From the NCBI RefSeq assembly GCF_004342585.1, contig NZ_SLZQ01000014.1:29768-93767 (forward strand): DNA of 64,000 nt, in the 5' to 3' direction. This DNA is from Paucimonas lemoignei (GTDB lineage Bacteria; Pseudomonadota; Gammaproteobacteria; Burkholderiales; Burkholderiaceae_D). A program made the position numbers and the translations under genes. The notes under the pieces were generated by a model that did no database searches, was not told the origin of the DNA, and saw only the letters and a program-made list of their open reading frames with translations. Shown piece after piece: positions 29,172-38,176 of the stretch. The number at the start of each line of letters is the position of its first letter. Within the stretch, counting starts at the first letter, position 1.

Positions 29172-30119
29172 GTGTCGAAATCTCCTGTTCCTTCGAAATT
29201 GATCATCGCTTCACGGGAAAGCCGGCTGGCGATGTGGCAAGCCGAACACGTTCGCGCGCGGCTGTTGGCATTATATCCACAGTGTAACGTTGAAATTCTT
29301 GGCATGACAACGCGCGGCGACCAAATTCTTGATCGTACCCTGTCCAAGGTCGGCGGCAAGGGGCTGTTCGTCAAGGAACTGGAAGTGGCCATGGCCGAAG
29401 GCCGTGCCGATCTGGCGGTACATTCGCTCAAGGACGTGCCGATGGAATTGCCCGAAGGGTTCGAGCTGGCCGCCGTGCTGGAACGCGAGGATCCGCGCGA
29501 TGCCTTCGTCTCCAACGATTTCGCCTCGCTCGATGAATTGCCGGCTGGTGCCGTCGTCGGCACCAGCAGCCTGCGTCGCCAGGCCCTGATTTCCGCGCGC
29601 TATCCGCATCTCGTCATCAAGCCATTGCGCGGCAATCTCGATACCCGCCTTGGAAAACTCGACCGTGGCGAATATGCCGCCATCATCCTGGCTGCAGCCG
29701 GCCTGAAACGTCTTGGCCTGCCGCAGCGCATCCGCGCCGTGATCGAGCCTGAGCAAAGCCTGCCGGCACCGGGGCAGGGCGCCATGGCCATCGAGATTCC
29801 GGCGGGACGTCCGGAGTTGCGCGAGCTGCTGGCGCCGCTGAATCATGCCGCAACTGCGCAGGCGGTGGCGGCCGAGCGCACGGTATCGCGGACCTTCGGC
29901 GGCAGTTGCCAGATTCCTCTGGCGGCATTCGCGACCGTTAATGACGCCACCATGCACCTGCGTGCCATGGTGGCGACGCCGGACGGGAAGCGAGTCGCGA
30001 CGGCAGATGCCAGCGGCGCGGCGGATGCGCCGGAAGCCCTGGGGCGCGAGGTGGCGATTGCTCTGCAGTCGCAGGATGCCGCTGCCATCCTGGCGGCGTG
30101 CGTCAACAACCCTGCCTGA
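29172..30119 (+). CDS. hemC: hydroxymethylbilane synthase (porphobilinogen deaminase)
   Basis: Polymerises four porphobilinogens to hydroxymethylbilane in haem/sirohaem synthesis. The 315-residue protein from GTG 29172 reads [27 protein letters not shown]. It has [25 protein letters not shown] (about 46-70), the [14 protein letters not shown] and [22 protein letters not shown] blocks, and the dipyrromethane-cofactor cysteine in [12 protein letters not shown]. The frame is open 59 codons upstream with an in-frame ATG at 29124, so the exact start is uncertain. The stop is directly followed by the hemD ATG. Confidence 0.95.
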   Translation: MSKSPVPSKLIIASRESRLAMWQAEHVRARLLALYPQCNVEILGMTTRGDQILDRTLSKVGGKGLFVKELEVAMAEGRADLAVHSLKDVPMELPEGFELAAVLEREDPRDAFVSNDFASLDELPAGAVVGTSSLRRQALISARYPHLVIKPLRGNLDTRLGKLDRGEYAAIILAAAGLKRLGLPQRIRAVIEPEQSLPAPGQGAMAIEIPAGRPELRELLAPLNHAATAQAVAAERTVSRTFGGSCQIPLAAFATVNDATMHLRAMVATPDGKRVATADASGAADAPEALGREVAIALQSQDAAAILAACVNNPA

Positions 30120-30890
30120 ATGACCGGGCCTGTCGTCATCACGCGGCCGGCTGCGCAGGCCGATGCGCTGGCCACGGCGGTTGCCGCGCTGGGTCGCGAG
30201 GCGGTGCTGTTTCCCCTGCTTGAAATTCATCCCTTGCCTGACCCGGCGGCGCTGCGTGCTGCCCTGGCTGAACTGGAACGCTATGCGCTGGTTGCCTTCG
30301 TCAGTCCGAATGCCATCGATGCGGCATTTGCCCTACGCCCCCGCTGGCCGACTGGAATGTCGCTGGCGGTAGTGGGTGAGGGAAGTCGCAAGGCCTTGGC
30401 CAGGCATGGCGTCGACGATAGCAACGCCACCATCCTGCGTCCCAGGGAAGGGGCGCGCAACGATTCGCAAGGATTGCTGGAAGTGCTCGATAAAGAAGCG
30501 CTGCGCGGCCGCGACGTGTTGCTTATCCGCGGCGAGACCGGGCGGGAATTGCTGGCCGATGAATTGCGCGCCGCCGGCGCCCATGTTTTTCCGGTGCCGG
30601 CCTACCGGCGTTGCGCACCGGTTCTGGATGCCGAGCACAGTGAGCGGCTGGAGAGCTTGCTCGATGCATCTGCAGACTGGCTCATCACCAGTTCGGAAGC
30701 CTTGCGGAACCTCGTGGAGCTGGTGCGGCAATTGCGCGGAGAGATCGGCGTCGTAAAAATGCAACAACAGCATGTGCTGCTGCCGCACGAGCGGATTGCA
30801 GAAACCGCACGGATACTGGGTTTTGTGAATATTACCGAGACAAGGTCAGGCGACGAAGGTTTGCTTGCCGCGTTACAATCCTCATCATGA
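30120..30890 (+). CDS. hemD: uroporphyrinogen-III synthase
   Basis: Cyclises and inverts ring D of hydroxymethylbilane. The 256-residue protein is weakly conserved, as is usual for HemD, but has the N-terminal VVITRPAAQADALATAVAALGREAVLFPLLEI block, LVAFVSPNAIDAAF near 58-71, and the central LIRGETGRELLADELRAAGAHVFPVPAYRR (about 134-163), with a second SSEALRNL segment. The ATG abuts the hemC stop codon, and its own end overlaps the hemX start by 4 bases (ATGA), so hemCDXY is a tight operon. Confidence 0.93.
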   Translation: MTGPVVITRPAAQADALATAVAALGREAVLFPLLEIHPLPDPAALRAALAELERYALVAFVSPNAIDAAFALRPRWPTGMSLAVVGEGSRKALARHGVDDSNATILRPREGARNDSQGLLEVLDKEALRGRDVLLIRGETGRELLADELRAAGAHVFPVPAYRRCAPVLDAEHSERLESLLDASADWLITSSEALRNLVELVRQLRGEIGVVKMQQQHVLLPHERIAETARILGFVNITETRSGDEGLLAALQSSS

Positions 30891-32050
30891 ACGAACTGCC
30901 TTCTTCCCATTCCGAATCCATGCCGCGCCCGGAGTCTACAACGGGCGCCGCAGCCGCGCCTGCAGGTGCTGTGCCGTCTGCTGGCGCTCCAGCCGCTTCC
31001 CGCACCGGCATGCAGCGACTGCTGCCGCTGGCACTGCTGATATTGGCCGTGCTGCTGGCGGCGCAGTGGTGGACTACCCGTAAGGAACTGCATAGCTTGC
31101 GTTCCACCCTGGCGCAGCGCCTGCAGAGCGGCGAAGCCCTGAATACCGAAACCCGCTTGCTGGCCAAGGCGGCGCAGGAAACTTCCAAGGAATTGCAAGC
31201 CAAGGTCAATGTCCTGGAAAACAAGCAGACCGAGGCGCAAAGCCAGCAGGTGGCGCTTGAGCAGCTATACCAGGAACTGGCGCACAATCGCGATGAATGG
31301 GCACTGTCCGAAATCGAACAGGTGCTGTCCACGGCCAGCCAGCAATTGCAGCTGGCCGGTAACGTTCCCGGCGCCCTGATCGCATTGCAGAATGCCGACC
31401 GGCTGCTGTCGCGTTCCGACAAGGCGCAATTCATCACCATCCGCCGCGCAATTGCGCGCGACCAGGAAAAACTCAAGTCACTGCCGATCGTCGATGTCAC
31501 CGGCATGGCGCTGCGCCTGGATAGCGTGATCGGGCAAGTCGATGCTCTGCCGCTTTTGTCGGATGAGAAACCCGCCGTGCCGGCGACCCAGCCAAAGAAT
31601 GCGCGCGTCAAGCAGTCCAAGTCCGTGGCTGCGTTCGGACTGGCCGCGCCAGCCGACACGTCAAACGACTGGATGACCGTGGCGCGTAACAAATGGGATA
31701 GCTGGAGCAATGAGATCTGGGTGGAATTAAAACAGCTCGTTCGCGTGCGTGAAGTCGCCACGCCGGATGCCTTGCTGCTGTCTCCCACCCAGGCTTTCTA
31801 TGCACGCGAAAATCTCAAGCTGCGCCTGTTGAGCGCGCGCCTGGCGCTCCTGTCGCGCAACGAGTCGGCATTCCGCAACGATATCCTTGCCGCCCAGGAC
31901 ACCATCGTCCGGTATTTCGATACCGGCGCCAAGCAAACCCAGACCGCTCAAGCGCTGTTGAAGCAGATTCAGAACAGTAATCTGTCGATCGAAATGCCGA
32001 CGCTGGCTGACAGCCTGAATGCGGTGCGAAACTATAAAGCTACGCCATAA
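30887..32050 (+). CDS. hemX: HemX family membrane protein
   Basis: A 387-residue HemX protein, annotated historically as uroporphyrin-III C-methyltransferase but lacking a methyltransferase fold. The cytoplasmic N-terminus of about 40 residues is rich in Ser, Pro and Ala. One transmembrane helix (LLPLALLILAVLLAAQWW) spans about 44-62. A coiled-coil region follows (to about 150, with QLYQELAHNRDEWALSEIEQVLSTASQQLQLAGN) and then a helical periplasmic domain with VELKQLVRVREV and LLSPTQAFYARENLKLRLLSARLALLSRNE. Its biochemical role is unsettled. It starts within the hemD stop and ends one base into hemY. Confidence 0.9.
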   Translation: MNELPSSHSESMPRPESTTGAAAAPAGAVPSAGAPAASRTGMQRLLPLALLILAVLLAAQWWTTRKELHSLRSTLAQRLQSGEALNTETRLLAKAAQETSKELQAKVNVLENKQTEAQSQQVALEQLYQELAHNRDEWALSEIEQVLSTASQQLQLAGNVPGALIALQNADRLLSRSDKAQFITIRRAIARDQEKLKSLPIVDVTGMALRLDSVIGQVDALPLLSDEKPAVPATQPKNARVKQSKSVAAFGLAAPADTSNDWMTVARNKWDSWSNEIWVELKQLVRVREVATPDALLLSPTQAFYARENLKLRLLSARLALLSRNESAFRNDILAAQDTIVRYFDTGAKQTQTAQALLKQIQNSNLSIEMPTLADSLNAVRNYKATP

Positions 32051-33276
32051 TGCGATTCTTTCTCTGGCTACTTTTCATCTTTGCCGCGGCGGTCGGCCTG
32101 GCCGCGGTGGCGCGCTTCAATCCGGGTAATGTGGTGTTCTTTTATCCGCCGTACCGGATCGACCTGTCGCTGAATTTCTTCCTGCTGCTGGCGGGCTTGC
32201 TGTTTTTCCTGATGTATTACGCGCTCAAGGCACTCAGTGTCACCATGAAGATGCCGCAGCGCGTCGCCGCATACCGCCGCGACAAACGCGAACGTGAAAG
32301 CAACAAGGCATTGCGCGATGCGCTCAAGGCTTTGCTGGAAGGCCGCTTCGGCCATGCGGAAAAAGCCGCCAAGCGAGCAGCCGGTTCTGAAGAAAACGCC
32401 GGACTGGCAGCACTGATCGGCGCCCAGGCCGCGCACCGGCTTGACCAGGCGGCGCGCCGCGATCAATGGCTCGCCCAGATTTCGGACAATCCTTCCCTGA
32501 GGACAGCGCGGCTCATGACCAGTCTCGAACTCATGGTGGATGGTCGCGAACCCGATACGGCGCTGGCTGCGGTTGATGAACTCAATGCCAGCGGCACCCG
32601 CCACATTCATGCCTTGCGGCTGGCGCTCAAGGCCAACCAGCAGGCGCAGAATTGGCCCGAGGTGGTGCGGCTGGTGCGCGTGCTCGACAAGCATAAGGCG
32701 CTGCATCCGGCGCTGTCGCGCCGCTTGCGCGAGATGGCCTACGAGGCGCTGTTGTCGGGCAAGATGCTGGATGCGGAATCGATCCGCCGCACCTGGGCCG
32801 ACGTGCCCGCCGCCGACAAGGTGCAGCCGCAGGTGGCATGTCATGCCGCCACTACATTCATCAGGTGCGGGCTGGCAGACGAGGCGCGCACGATTCTGGA
32901 AAAAGCCCTGGCGGCCGAGTGGGACGAACGCCTGATCCGCGTCTATCGCCGCACTGCAGCCGCAGAAGGTTCGCCCGAACTTATTGCGCAGATCGAACGC
33001 TGCGAAGAATGGCAAGCCAAACGACCTGGCGATGCCGAACTGACGCTGACGCTGGGCACGCTCTGCCTGAAACAGAAGTTATGGGGCAAGGCCCAGCGCT
33101 TCCTGGAGCAAGCCCTGGCCGACGCCGACGATACGTCGATCGTGCGTGAAGCTCACCTCAAGCTGGCGCAGATGCATGAAGCCTTGGGCCAGGAAGAGCT
33201 TGCGCAATCGCATTACCGTCAGTGCGCACTGGCGGGCATGCTGAGTGGTACGCCTGCCGAGCTCCAGACCTTATAA
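32050..33276 (+). CDS. hemY: HemY family haem-biosynthesis-associated TPR protein
   Basis: A 408-residue inner-membrane protein of the proteobacterial HemY type (not the Bacillus protoporphyrinogen oxidase of the same name). Two N-terminal helices (FFLWLLFIFAAAVGLAAV and SLNFFLLLAGLLFFLMYYAL) precede a helical TPR solenoid from about residue 80 onward, with a recognisable repeat LTLGTLCLKQKLWGKAQRFLEQAL near 340. In E. coli the hemCDXY genes are co-transcribed, and here the start shares one base with the hemX stop (TAATG). The role is probably scaffolding of late haem enzymes; this is inference. Confidence 0.9.
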   Translation: MRFFLWLLFIFAAAVGLAAVARFNPGNVVFFYPPYRIDLSLNFFLLLAGLLFFLMYYALKALSVTMKMPQRVAAYRRDKRERESNKALRDALKALLEGRFGHAEKAAKRAAGSEENAGLAALIGAQAAHRLDQAARRDQWLAQISDNPSLRTARLMTSLELMVDGREPDTALAAVDELNASGTRHIHALRLALKANQQAQNWPEVVRLVRVLDKHKALHPALSRRLREMAYEALLSGKMLDAESIRRTWADVPAADKVQPQVACHAATTFIRCGLADEARTILEKALAAEWDERLIRVYRRTAAAEGSPELIAQIERCEEWQAKRPGDAELTLTLGTLCLKQKLWGKAQRFLEQALADADDTSIVREAHLKLAQMHEALGQEELAQSHYRQCALAGMLSGTPAELQTL

Positions 33277-33277
33277 T
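33272..33277 (+). promoter_or_regulatory. -10 element (TATAAT) upstream of ppa over the hemY stop
   Basis: A perfect TATAAT overlaps the hemY stop codon, 38 bases before the ppa start. The -35 is weak. It suggests a separate ppa promoter, and mirrors the -10 over the earP stop. Confidence 0.4.
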
Positions 33278-33315
33278 CCGTATTGTTTTGTTAATTTCAT
33301 CCAAGAGAAAGCACC

Positions 33316-33858
33316 ATGAGTCTGAGTAACGTTCCCGCCGGCCGGGATTTGCCGAATGATTTCAACGTCGTCATCGAAATCCCGATGAATGCCGATCCGA
33401 TCAAATACGAAGTCGACAAGGAAACCGGCGCTATTTTCGTTGACCGTTTCATGGGAACGGCCATGCACTATCCCTGCAACTACGGCTATGTTCCGCAAAC
33501 CATCGCCGGCGATGGCGATCCGGTTGACGTCCTGGTGATCACGCCGTTCCCGCTGATCCCGGGCGTGGTGGTGCGCTGCCGCGCCATCGGCGTGCTGAAG
33601 ATGAAGGATGAAGGCGGCGAAGACGCCAAGGTGCTGGCTGTGCCGGTCGATAAGATCCTGCCGATTTACACCCACTGGCAGAGGCCGGAAGACATCAACG
33701 ATCTGCGCCTGCAGCAAATCCAGCACTTCTTCGAGCACTACAAGGATCTGGAAAAAGGCAAGTGGGTCAAGGTGGAAGGCTGGGGTGGTCCCGATGATGC
33801 CAAGGCAGAAATCCTGTCCGGCGCAGAAAACTACAAGAAGGAAGCAGGCAAGGCATAA
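33316..33858 (+). CDS. ppa: inorganic pyrophosphatase (family I)
   Basis: Hydrolyses pyrophosphate to drive biosynthetic reactions. The 180-residue protein has the family I core: [35 protein letters not shown] and the metal-binding signature [11 protein letters not shown] (about 65-75), then [14 protein letters not shown] and [19 protein letters not shown]. Length is normal for the hexameric bacterial enzyme. A terminator follows 23 bases after the stop. Confidence 0.97.
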   Translation: MSLSNVPAGRDLPNDFNVVIEIPMNADPIKYEVDKETGAIFVDRFMGTAMHYPCNYGYVPQTIAGDGDPVDVLVITPFPLIPGVVVRCRAIGVLKMKDEGGEDAKVLAVPVDKILPIYTHWQRPEDINDLRLQQIQHFFEHYKDLEKGKWVKVEGWGGPDDAKAEILSGAENYKKEAGKA

Positions 33859-33880
33859 GCCGCAACGCCGCATTGCTGAC

Positions 33881-33908
33881 AAAAGCGCACACAGGTTGTG
33901 CGCTTTTT
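33881..33908 (+). terminator. rho-independent terminator of ppa
   Basis: AAAAGCGCACA - 5 - TGTGCGCTTTT plus T run, perfect 11-bp stem. Confidence 0.92.
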
Positions 33909-34021
33909 TTATAAATAATGTCACAGCGCGACAAAATCGCTATCCGGCTGTTGTTCGGGCTACCCGAATCCAGTAGATTAGAGAGACGATAAAACATCGC
34001 CGGACTCCGGTTGTGGATCCG

Positions 34022-35662
34022 ATGCGAATGGACAAAAAGGTATTAGCTGTGGCGAACCACACCGGGGAGACAAGAGCCGCTTCTGCGCAACTTGTACAAG
34101 ACAGAGATGAATTGACTGCAGTGCGCGAAGAATTGCTGGACAAGATCAGCGCCAATGGCAACCTGCCGGCTCTGGGAAGTTCGGTGTCACGGGTGGTGCA
34201 GATGGCCTCATCGGATGATGAAGCCGTGCGCAGCCTAGCAAACTTCATCATGTCGGATGTGGGATTGACGCAAAAAATCCTGCGTCTTGCCAATTCCGTC
34301 AATCATCGCACTCATGCACCGAATTCGGCTGTGACGACGGTGTCCAAGGCCATCTTCTTGCTCGGTTTCGAGACGGTCAAAACTTGCGCGCTCGGGATGC
34401 TGCTGGTCGATCGCATGCCCGGCACTCGTGCGTCCGGCGTGCGCAACGAATTGTTGCAGTCGCTATCTGCAAGCATGTTCGGACGTGAATTGGCACGTCG
34501 CAGTCTGCATAAAGATGCCGAAGAAGCGGCGATTGCGGCGCTGTTCAAGAATATCGGGCAACTGCTGGTCGCCGCGCACGACCACTCGCTATATGCCGAA
34601 ATCAATGCGCTGGCGCGTGACGGCATGCCGTTGGCCAGGGCTGCGCATCAAGTCATCGGCACCAGCTTCGAGACGCTTTCCGAAACCGTGATGTCGGCCT
34701 GGGAAATGCCGGATTCGATCATCCAGTCACTCGCTCCACTGTCCGGCGGCACGTTGCGCGTGGCGCGCAATCGCCAGGAATGGATTCAGCAGGTAGCCGC
34801 TTTCAGCAGCGCCGCTGCCAAGCTGCTCGCTGAGCCTGAACATGCCGGTGGCGCAAGCGCCCTGGTCGCCCGCTTTGGCGCGGCGTTGAACATCGATCAG
34901 GCCAAACTGGATCAGATGCTTGCCAGCGTGGCGGAGGAAACCAGCGCCTTGGCGGGGCAACTGAAACTGAGCCCCGTCGCTAAAGTGGAACAAAATGCCG
35001 CCAAGCCGGAGGCATCTGCCTTGTGGCGCCAATTGGAAGGCGAGGATGGCTCGATCATGGGCTTGCCGGCCGAATTCCTGCTGCAGACAGCGGACGAGGA
35101 TGATCCTGGCCAAAACCTGGCAAGGCACGCCAGCGGCAAGCCGATCAATGCGCGTGACCTGCTGCTGACCGGCGTGCAGGATGTCACGGAAATGATGGCT
35201 TCGGGCCGCTGTAAGCCCAATGACCTCGTCATGCTGGTGCTGGAGACGATTTACCGCGGCATGGGTTTTCGCTTCGCGACAGTCTGCCTGAAGGATGTCA
35301 AAACCAACCAGTTCCGAGCCCGCATTTCACTGGGAGAAAACAATACCGCGCTCCAGGCCGGGTTCGGGTTTTCGGCCAATGTCACCCGCGACCTGTTTCA
35401 TCTGGCGATGAGCAATGATGTCGACTTGCTGATCTCGGATGCCACCGATCCCAAGATCTGTGATCTGATTCCGGGCTGGCACCGTAGCCTTTTGCCGGAT
35501 ACGCGCAGTTTCATCGTGCTGCCGCTGGTGGTGCAAAAGAAGCCGATCGGGTTTTTCTATGCTGACCGGACAGTGACGGCAATGGAAGGCGTGCCGCCGG
35601 ATGAGGCCGCGATGATCAAGACCCTCAAAGGGCAAGTGGTGGCAGCGCTGAGCCCGCGCTGA
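34022..35662 (+). CDS. HDOD domain protein with C-terminal GAF-like domain
   Basis: A 546-residue cytoplasmic protein. The HDOD domain (about residues 35-240) is recognised by ISANGNLPALGSSVSRVVQMASSDDEAVRSLANFIMSDVGLTQKILRLANS in outline and by LFKNIGQLLVAAH and MSAWEMPDSII. It is related to HD hydrolases but lacks the full metal HD pair, as is usual in HDOD. The C-terminal part (about 370-546, LVMLVLETIYRGMGFRFATVCL and FIVLPLVVQKKPIGFFYADR) resembles a GAF sensor domain. HDOD proteins usually act in signalling that controls motility or gene expression. Start is uncertain (ATG 34022, ATG 34028 or GTG 34013). The next gene is a convergent Ser/Thr kinase. Confidence 0.87.
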   Translation: MRMDKKVLAVANHTGETRAASAQLVQDRDELTAVREELLDKISANGNLPALGSSVSRVVQMASSDDEAVRSLANFIMSDVGLTQKILRLANSVNHRTHAPNSAVTTVSKAIFLLGFETVKTCALGMLLVDRMPGTRASGVRNELLQSLSASMFGRELARRSLHKDAEEAAIAALFKNIGQLLVAAHDHSLYAEINALARDGMPLARAAHQVIGTSFETLSETVMSAWEMPDSIIQSLAPLSGGTLRVARNRQEWIQQVAAFSSAAAKLLAEPEHAGGASALVARFGAALNIDQAKLDQMLASVAEETSALAGQLKLSPVAKVEQNAAKPEASALWRQLEGEDGSIMGLPAEFLLQTADEDDPGQNLARHASGKPINARDLLLTGVQDVTEMMASGRCKPNDLVMLVLETIYRGMGFRFATVCLKDVKTNQFRARISLGENNTALQAGFGFSANVTRDLFHLAMSNDVDLLISDATDPKICDLIPGWHRSLLPDTRSFIVLPLVVQKKPIGFFYADRTVTAMEGVPPDEAAMIKTLKGQVVAALSPR

Positions 35663-35731
35663 CCGGCATCGATTTTCTTTAGACGGGGTAGGACGGGTGT
35701 TGCGCACCCGGTTGTCGCCTGTGCGGCTTGA

Positions 35732-36772
35732 TCAGTTCAGTAGGCGTGGCAGAAGAATCGCGGCAGTCCCCGCCGCTGCCAGCAACCCGGCAACCAGAAA
35801 CAGCCAGCGGCGTCCCGATCCGGATGCTTTCTCTTTATTCTTTTGCTCTGGCTTCGGCGGCTGCGGGCGTTTTCCCTTGACGAGATAGCGCTTGATGTCA
35901 TTGGCCATCTCGTGCGCATGCTGGTAGCGTTTTTCCGGGCGCTTCTGCATGGCCTTCATGACGATCTGCGACAGCGCTTCCGGCACTTCGGGATTCAATT
36001 CGTGCGGCGCCGGCGGCGTCTTCAGCGCGATCATCTGCAACAGCTTTTCCGTGTCCTGCGACTGGAATGGCTTGCGCCCGGCCAGCATTTCATACATCAC
36101 CGCGCCGAGCGCATAAATGTCCGAGCGCAAATCCGCCGGTTCGCCGCAAGCCTGTTCGGGCGACATGTAAGTCGGCGTGCCGAGAATATTGTTATGGAAG
36201 AGCGTGTAGGGCGCGTCGTTGGTCTGGGCAAACTGGTCGGCCACGCGGTTGGGCGAGCGGGCAATGCCGAAATCCACGACCTTGGGCTGGTTTTCGCCCA
36301 CCATGAAAATATTGGCGGGCTTGATATCGCGATGCACCACGCCGTTACGGTGCGCATAGTCCAGCGCATCGGCGACTTTCCAGATGATGGCGGCGATATC
36401 GTTGAGCTCGAAGGGATGCTGGCGCGCCAGGAGGCGACTCAGTTCGCGCCCCTGCAGGTATTCCATGGCGATGAAAGTCATCCCGCCTTCGGTATTGGCA
36501 TCGAAGATGGTAACGATATGCGGGTGCGACAGGCGGCCGGCGGCACGGGCCTCGTTGATGAGCTGTTCTTCGTGTTTCTTGCGCTCGAGTTGCGTGAGCT
36601 TCGGATTGAATGTCTTGATGGCAATCTGGCGATCGATGATCGGATCATGCACCAGGTAGACGACGCCGATTGCTCCCCGACCCAGTTCACGGATGACGGT
36701 GAAACGGCCGATACGCTTGATTTCAGGAGCAGAAGCGGCCGGCTTCTGGGGATGGGCTTGAGCATTTATCAT
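35732..36772 (-). CDS. membrane-anchored Hanks-type Ser/Thr protein kinase
   Basis: A 346-residue kinase. The glycine loop is GRFTVIRELGRGAIGVVYLV and the ATP lysine is in QIAIKTFNP. The catalytic loop is GVVHRDIKPANIFM, the Mg-binding motif is VVDFGIAR, and the activation segment GTPTYMSPEQ is followed by DIYALGAVMYEMLAGRKPF. All catalytic residues are present, so it should be active. A basic linker (KGKRPQPPKPEQKNKEKASG) leads to one C-terminal transmembrane helix (WLFLVAGLLAAAGTAAILL), with only four residues beyond. There is no PASTA or other external sensor. ATG 36772 is preferred to an upstream TTG. It is convergent with the HDOD gene. Confidence 0.93.
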   Translation of the reverse strand: MINAQAHPQKPAASAPEIKRIGRFTVIRELGRGAIGVVYLVHDPIIDRQIAIKTFNPKLTQLERKKHEEQLINEARAAGRLSHPHIVTIFDANTEGGMTFIAMEYLQGRELSRLLARQHPFELNDIAAIIWKVADALDYAHRNGVVHRDIKPANIFMVGENQPKVVDFGIARSPNRVADQFAQTNDAPYTLFHNNILGTPTYMSPEQACGEPADLRSDIYALGAVMYEMLAGRKPFQSQDTEKLLQMIALKTPPAPHELNPEVPEALSQIVMKAMQKRPEKRYQHAHEMANDIKRYLVKGKRPQPPKPEQKNKEKASGSGRRWLFLVAGLLAAAGTAAILLPRLLN

Positions 36773-36834
36773 GAATAGCAGCTTGCCCGCAAGATACGTA
36801 ACTTGCAATTACTTGGTGATGCTAATGTGACGTA

Positions 36835-37983
36835 TTAACAACTTTTGACATTTTTGAAAGGCGCATGCTCGTTTAATTCATCGATATAGGCTGCCATGCC
36901 GCCGGCTTCCTGGCGGAGGAAGTGGCGGATCGCATCGGCGAACGCGGGATCGGCCAGCCAGTGCGCCGACCACGTCGGCCGCGGCATGAAGCCGCGGGCC
37001 AGCTTGTGTTCGCCCTGGGCGCCGCCCTCGAAGCTGCCGATACCTTGGCGAATGCAGAATTCGAGCGGCTGGTAATAAGCGGTTTCAAAATGCAGGCAAG
37101 GCACATATTCCAGTGTGCCCCAGTAGCGGCCGTACAGCGCCTTCTGGTCGTGCACCAGCAGCGAAGAGGCGATCAGCTTGCCTTCCCGTTCGGCGAAAAC
37201 CAAAAGGATATGCTGCGGCATGGTCGTGCCGATGCGCTCGAAAAAATCCAGGTTCAGGTAGGGCGTCGAATGGTGCTCGGCATAGGTATTGGCATAGCAG
37301 CGCTGGAAAAAGGCCCAGTCGGCCGGGGTGGCCTGCGCGCCGGGGACATGACGGAAGCTGATGCCAGCTTCAAAGACCTTGCGGCGTTCGGCGCGGATAT
37401 TCTTGCTCTTCTTGCGGTCCAGTGTAGAAAGGAAATCATCGAAATGGGCATAGCCTGCATTTTCCCAGTGAAACTGCACGCCGCGCCGGAGCAGGAAACC
37501 CGACTCTTGCAGTAGCCTGGCTTCGTCTTCCGGCGGAAAAAGGATGTGGGTGGAGGATAGGCCGGCATTGCGCTGCAAGTCGGCCAATGATTCTACCAGC
37601 GCCAGCCGGGCGGCAGTATCACGAGCCAACAATCTGCCACCGGAGACGGGAGTGAATGGAATGGCCGACAGCAGCTTGGGGTAGTAGCGCACGCCATGGC
37701 GGCGATAGGCATCGGCCCAGCTCCAGTCGAAGACGTATTCGCCGTAAGAGTGCGACTTCACGTAAAGGGGCAGGGCGGCATGCAATTCATCCTGCCGCCA
37801 CAGGCAAAGGTATTGCGGCTGCCAGCCTGTTTCCGGCGTGGCGCAACCGGTTTCATGAAGAGCGGAAAGAAATGCGTAAGAAAGGAAGGGATTGGTTTCC
37901 GGCTGCAGGGCTACCAGGCTATCCCAGGCTGACTGGCCGATCTCGTCCAGAGAGGAAACGATACACGTGCGATAATTGACCAT
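36835..37983 (-). CDS. FemAB/GNAT-like protein (COG3146, DUF482)
   Basis: A 382-residue protein of the peptidogalycan biosynthesis/DUF482 family, built as a double GNAT fold. Recognisable segments are NPFLSYAFLSALHETGCATPETGWQPQYL (outline), LPLYVKSHSYGEYVFDWSWADAYRRHGVRYYPKLL near 73-107, HWENAGYAHFDDFLSTLDRKKSKNIRAERRKV, and EGGAQGEHKLARGFMP with HLRR/Q-type ending. Family members are suggested to be N-acyltransferases; the substrate is unknown. It is a single gene, 62 bases upstream of the kinase gene on the same strand. Confidence 0.85.
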   Translation of the reverse strand: MVNYRTCIVSSLDEIGQSAWDSLVALQPETNPFLSYAFLSALHETGCATPETGWQPQYLCLWRQDELHAALPLYVKSHSYGEYVFDWSWADAYRRHGVRYYPKLLSAIPFTPVSGGRLLARDTAARLALVESLADLQRNAGLSSTHILFPPEDEARLLQESGFLLRRGVQFHWENAGYAHFDDFLSTLDRKKSKNIRAERRKVFEAGISFRHVPGAQATPADWAFFQRCYANTYAEHHSTPYLNLDFFERIGTTMPQHILLVFAEREGKLIASSLLVHDQKALYGRYWGTLEYVPCLHFETAYYQPLEFCIRQGIGSFEGGAQGEHKLARGFMPRPTWSAHWLADPAFADAIRHFLRQEAGGMAAYIDELNEHAPFKNVKSC

Positions 37984-38176
37984 GAACCCGTTCAGAGATG
38001 CAGGCTGCCTACCGGCAGCTCAATGTTTTGCGATTTCGGATTTCAACGATAGCAGATTAACGCGATTCTGGCCGGTACGGGCTTGGCACGACTGCATATA
38101 GTCATGCCGGGCCAAGAGCAATGACAGGTGCGCCGGCCTGCAAACTGCCAAGGGCTTTCTGAGAGTAAAACAAAAG

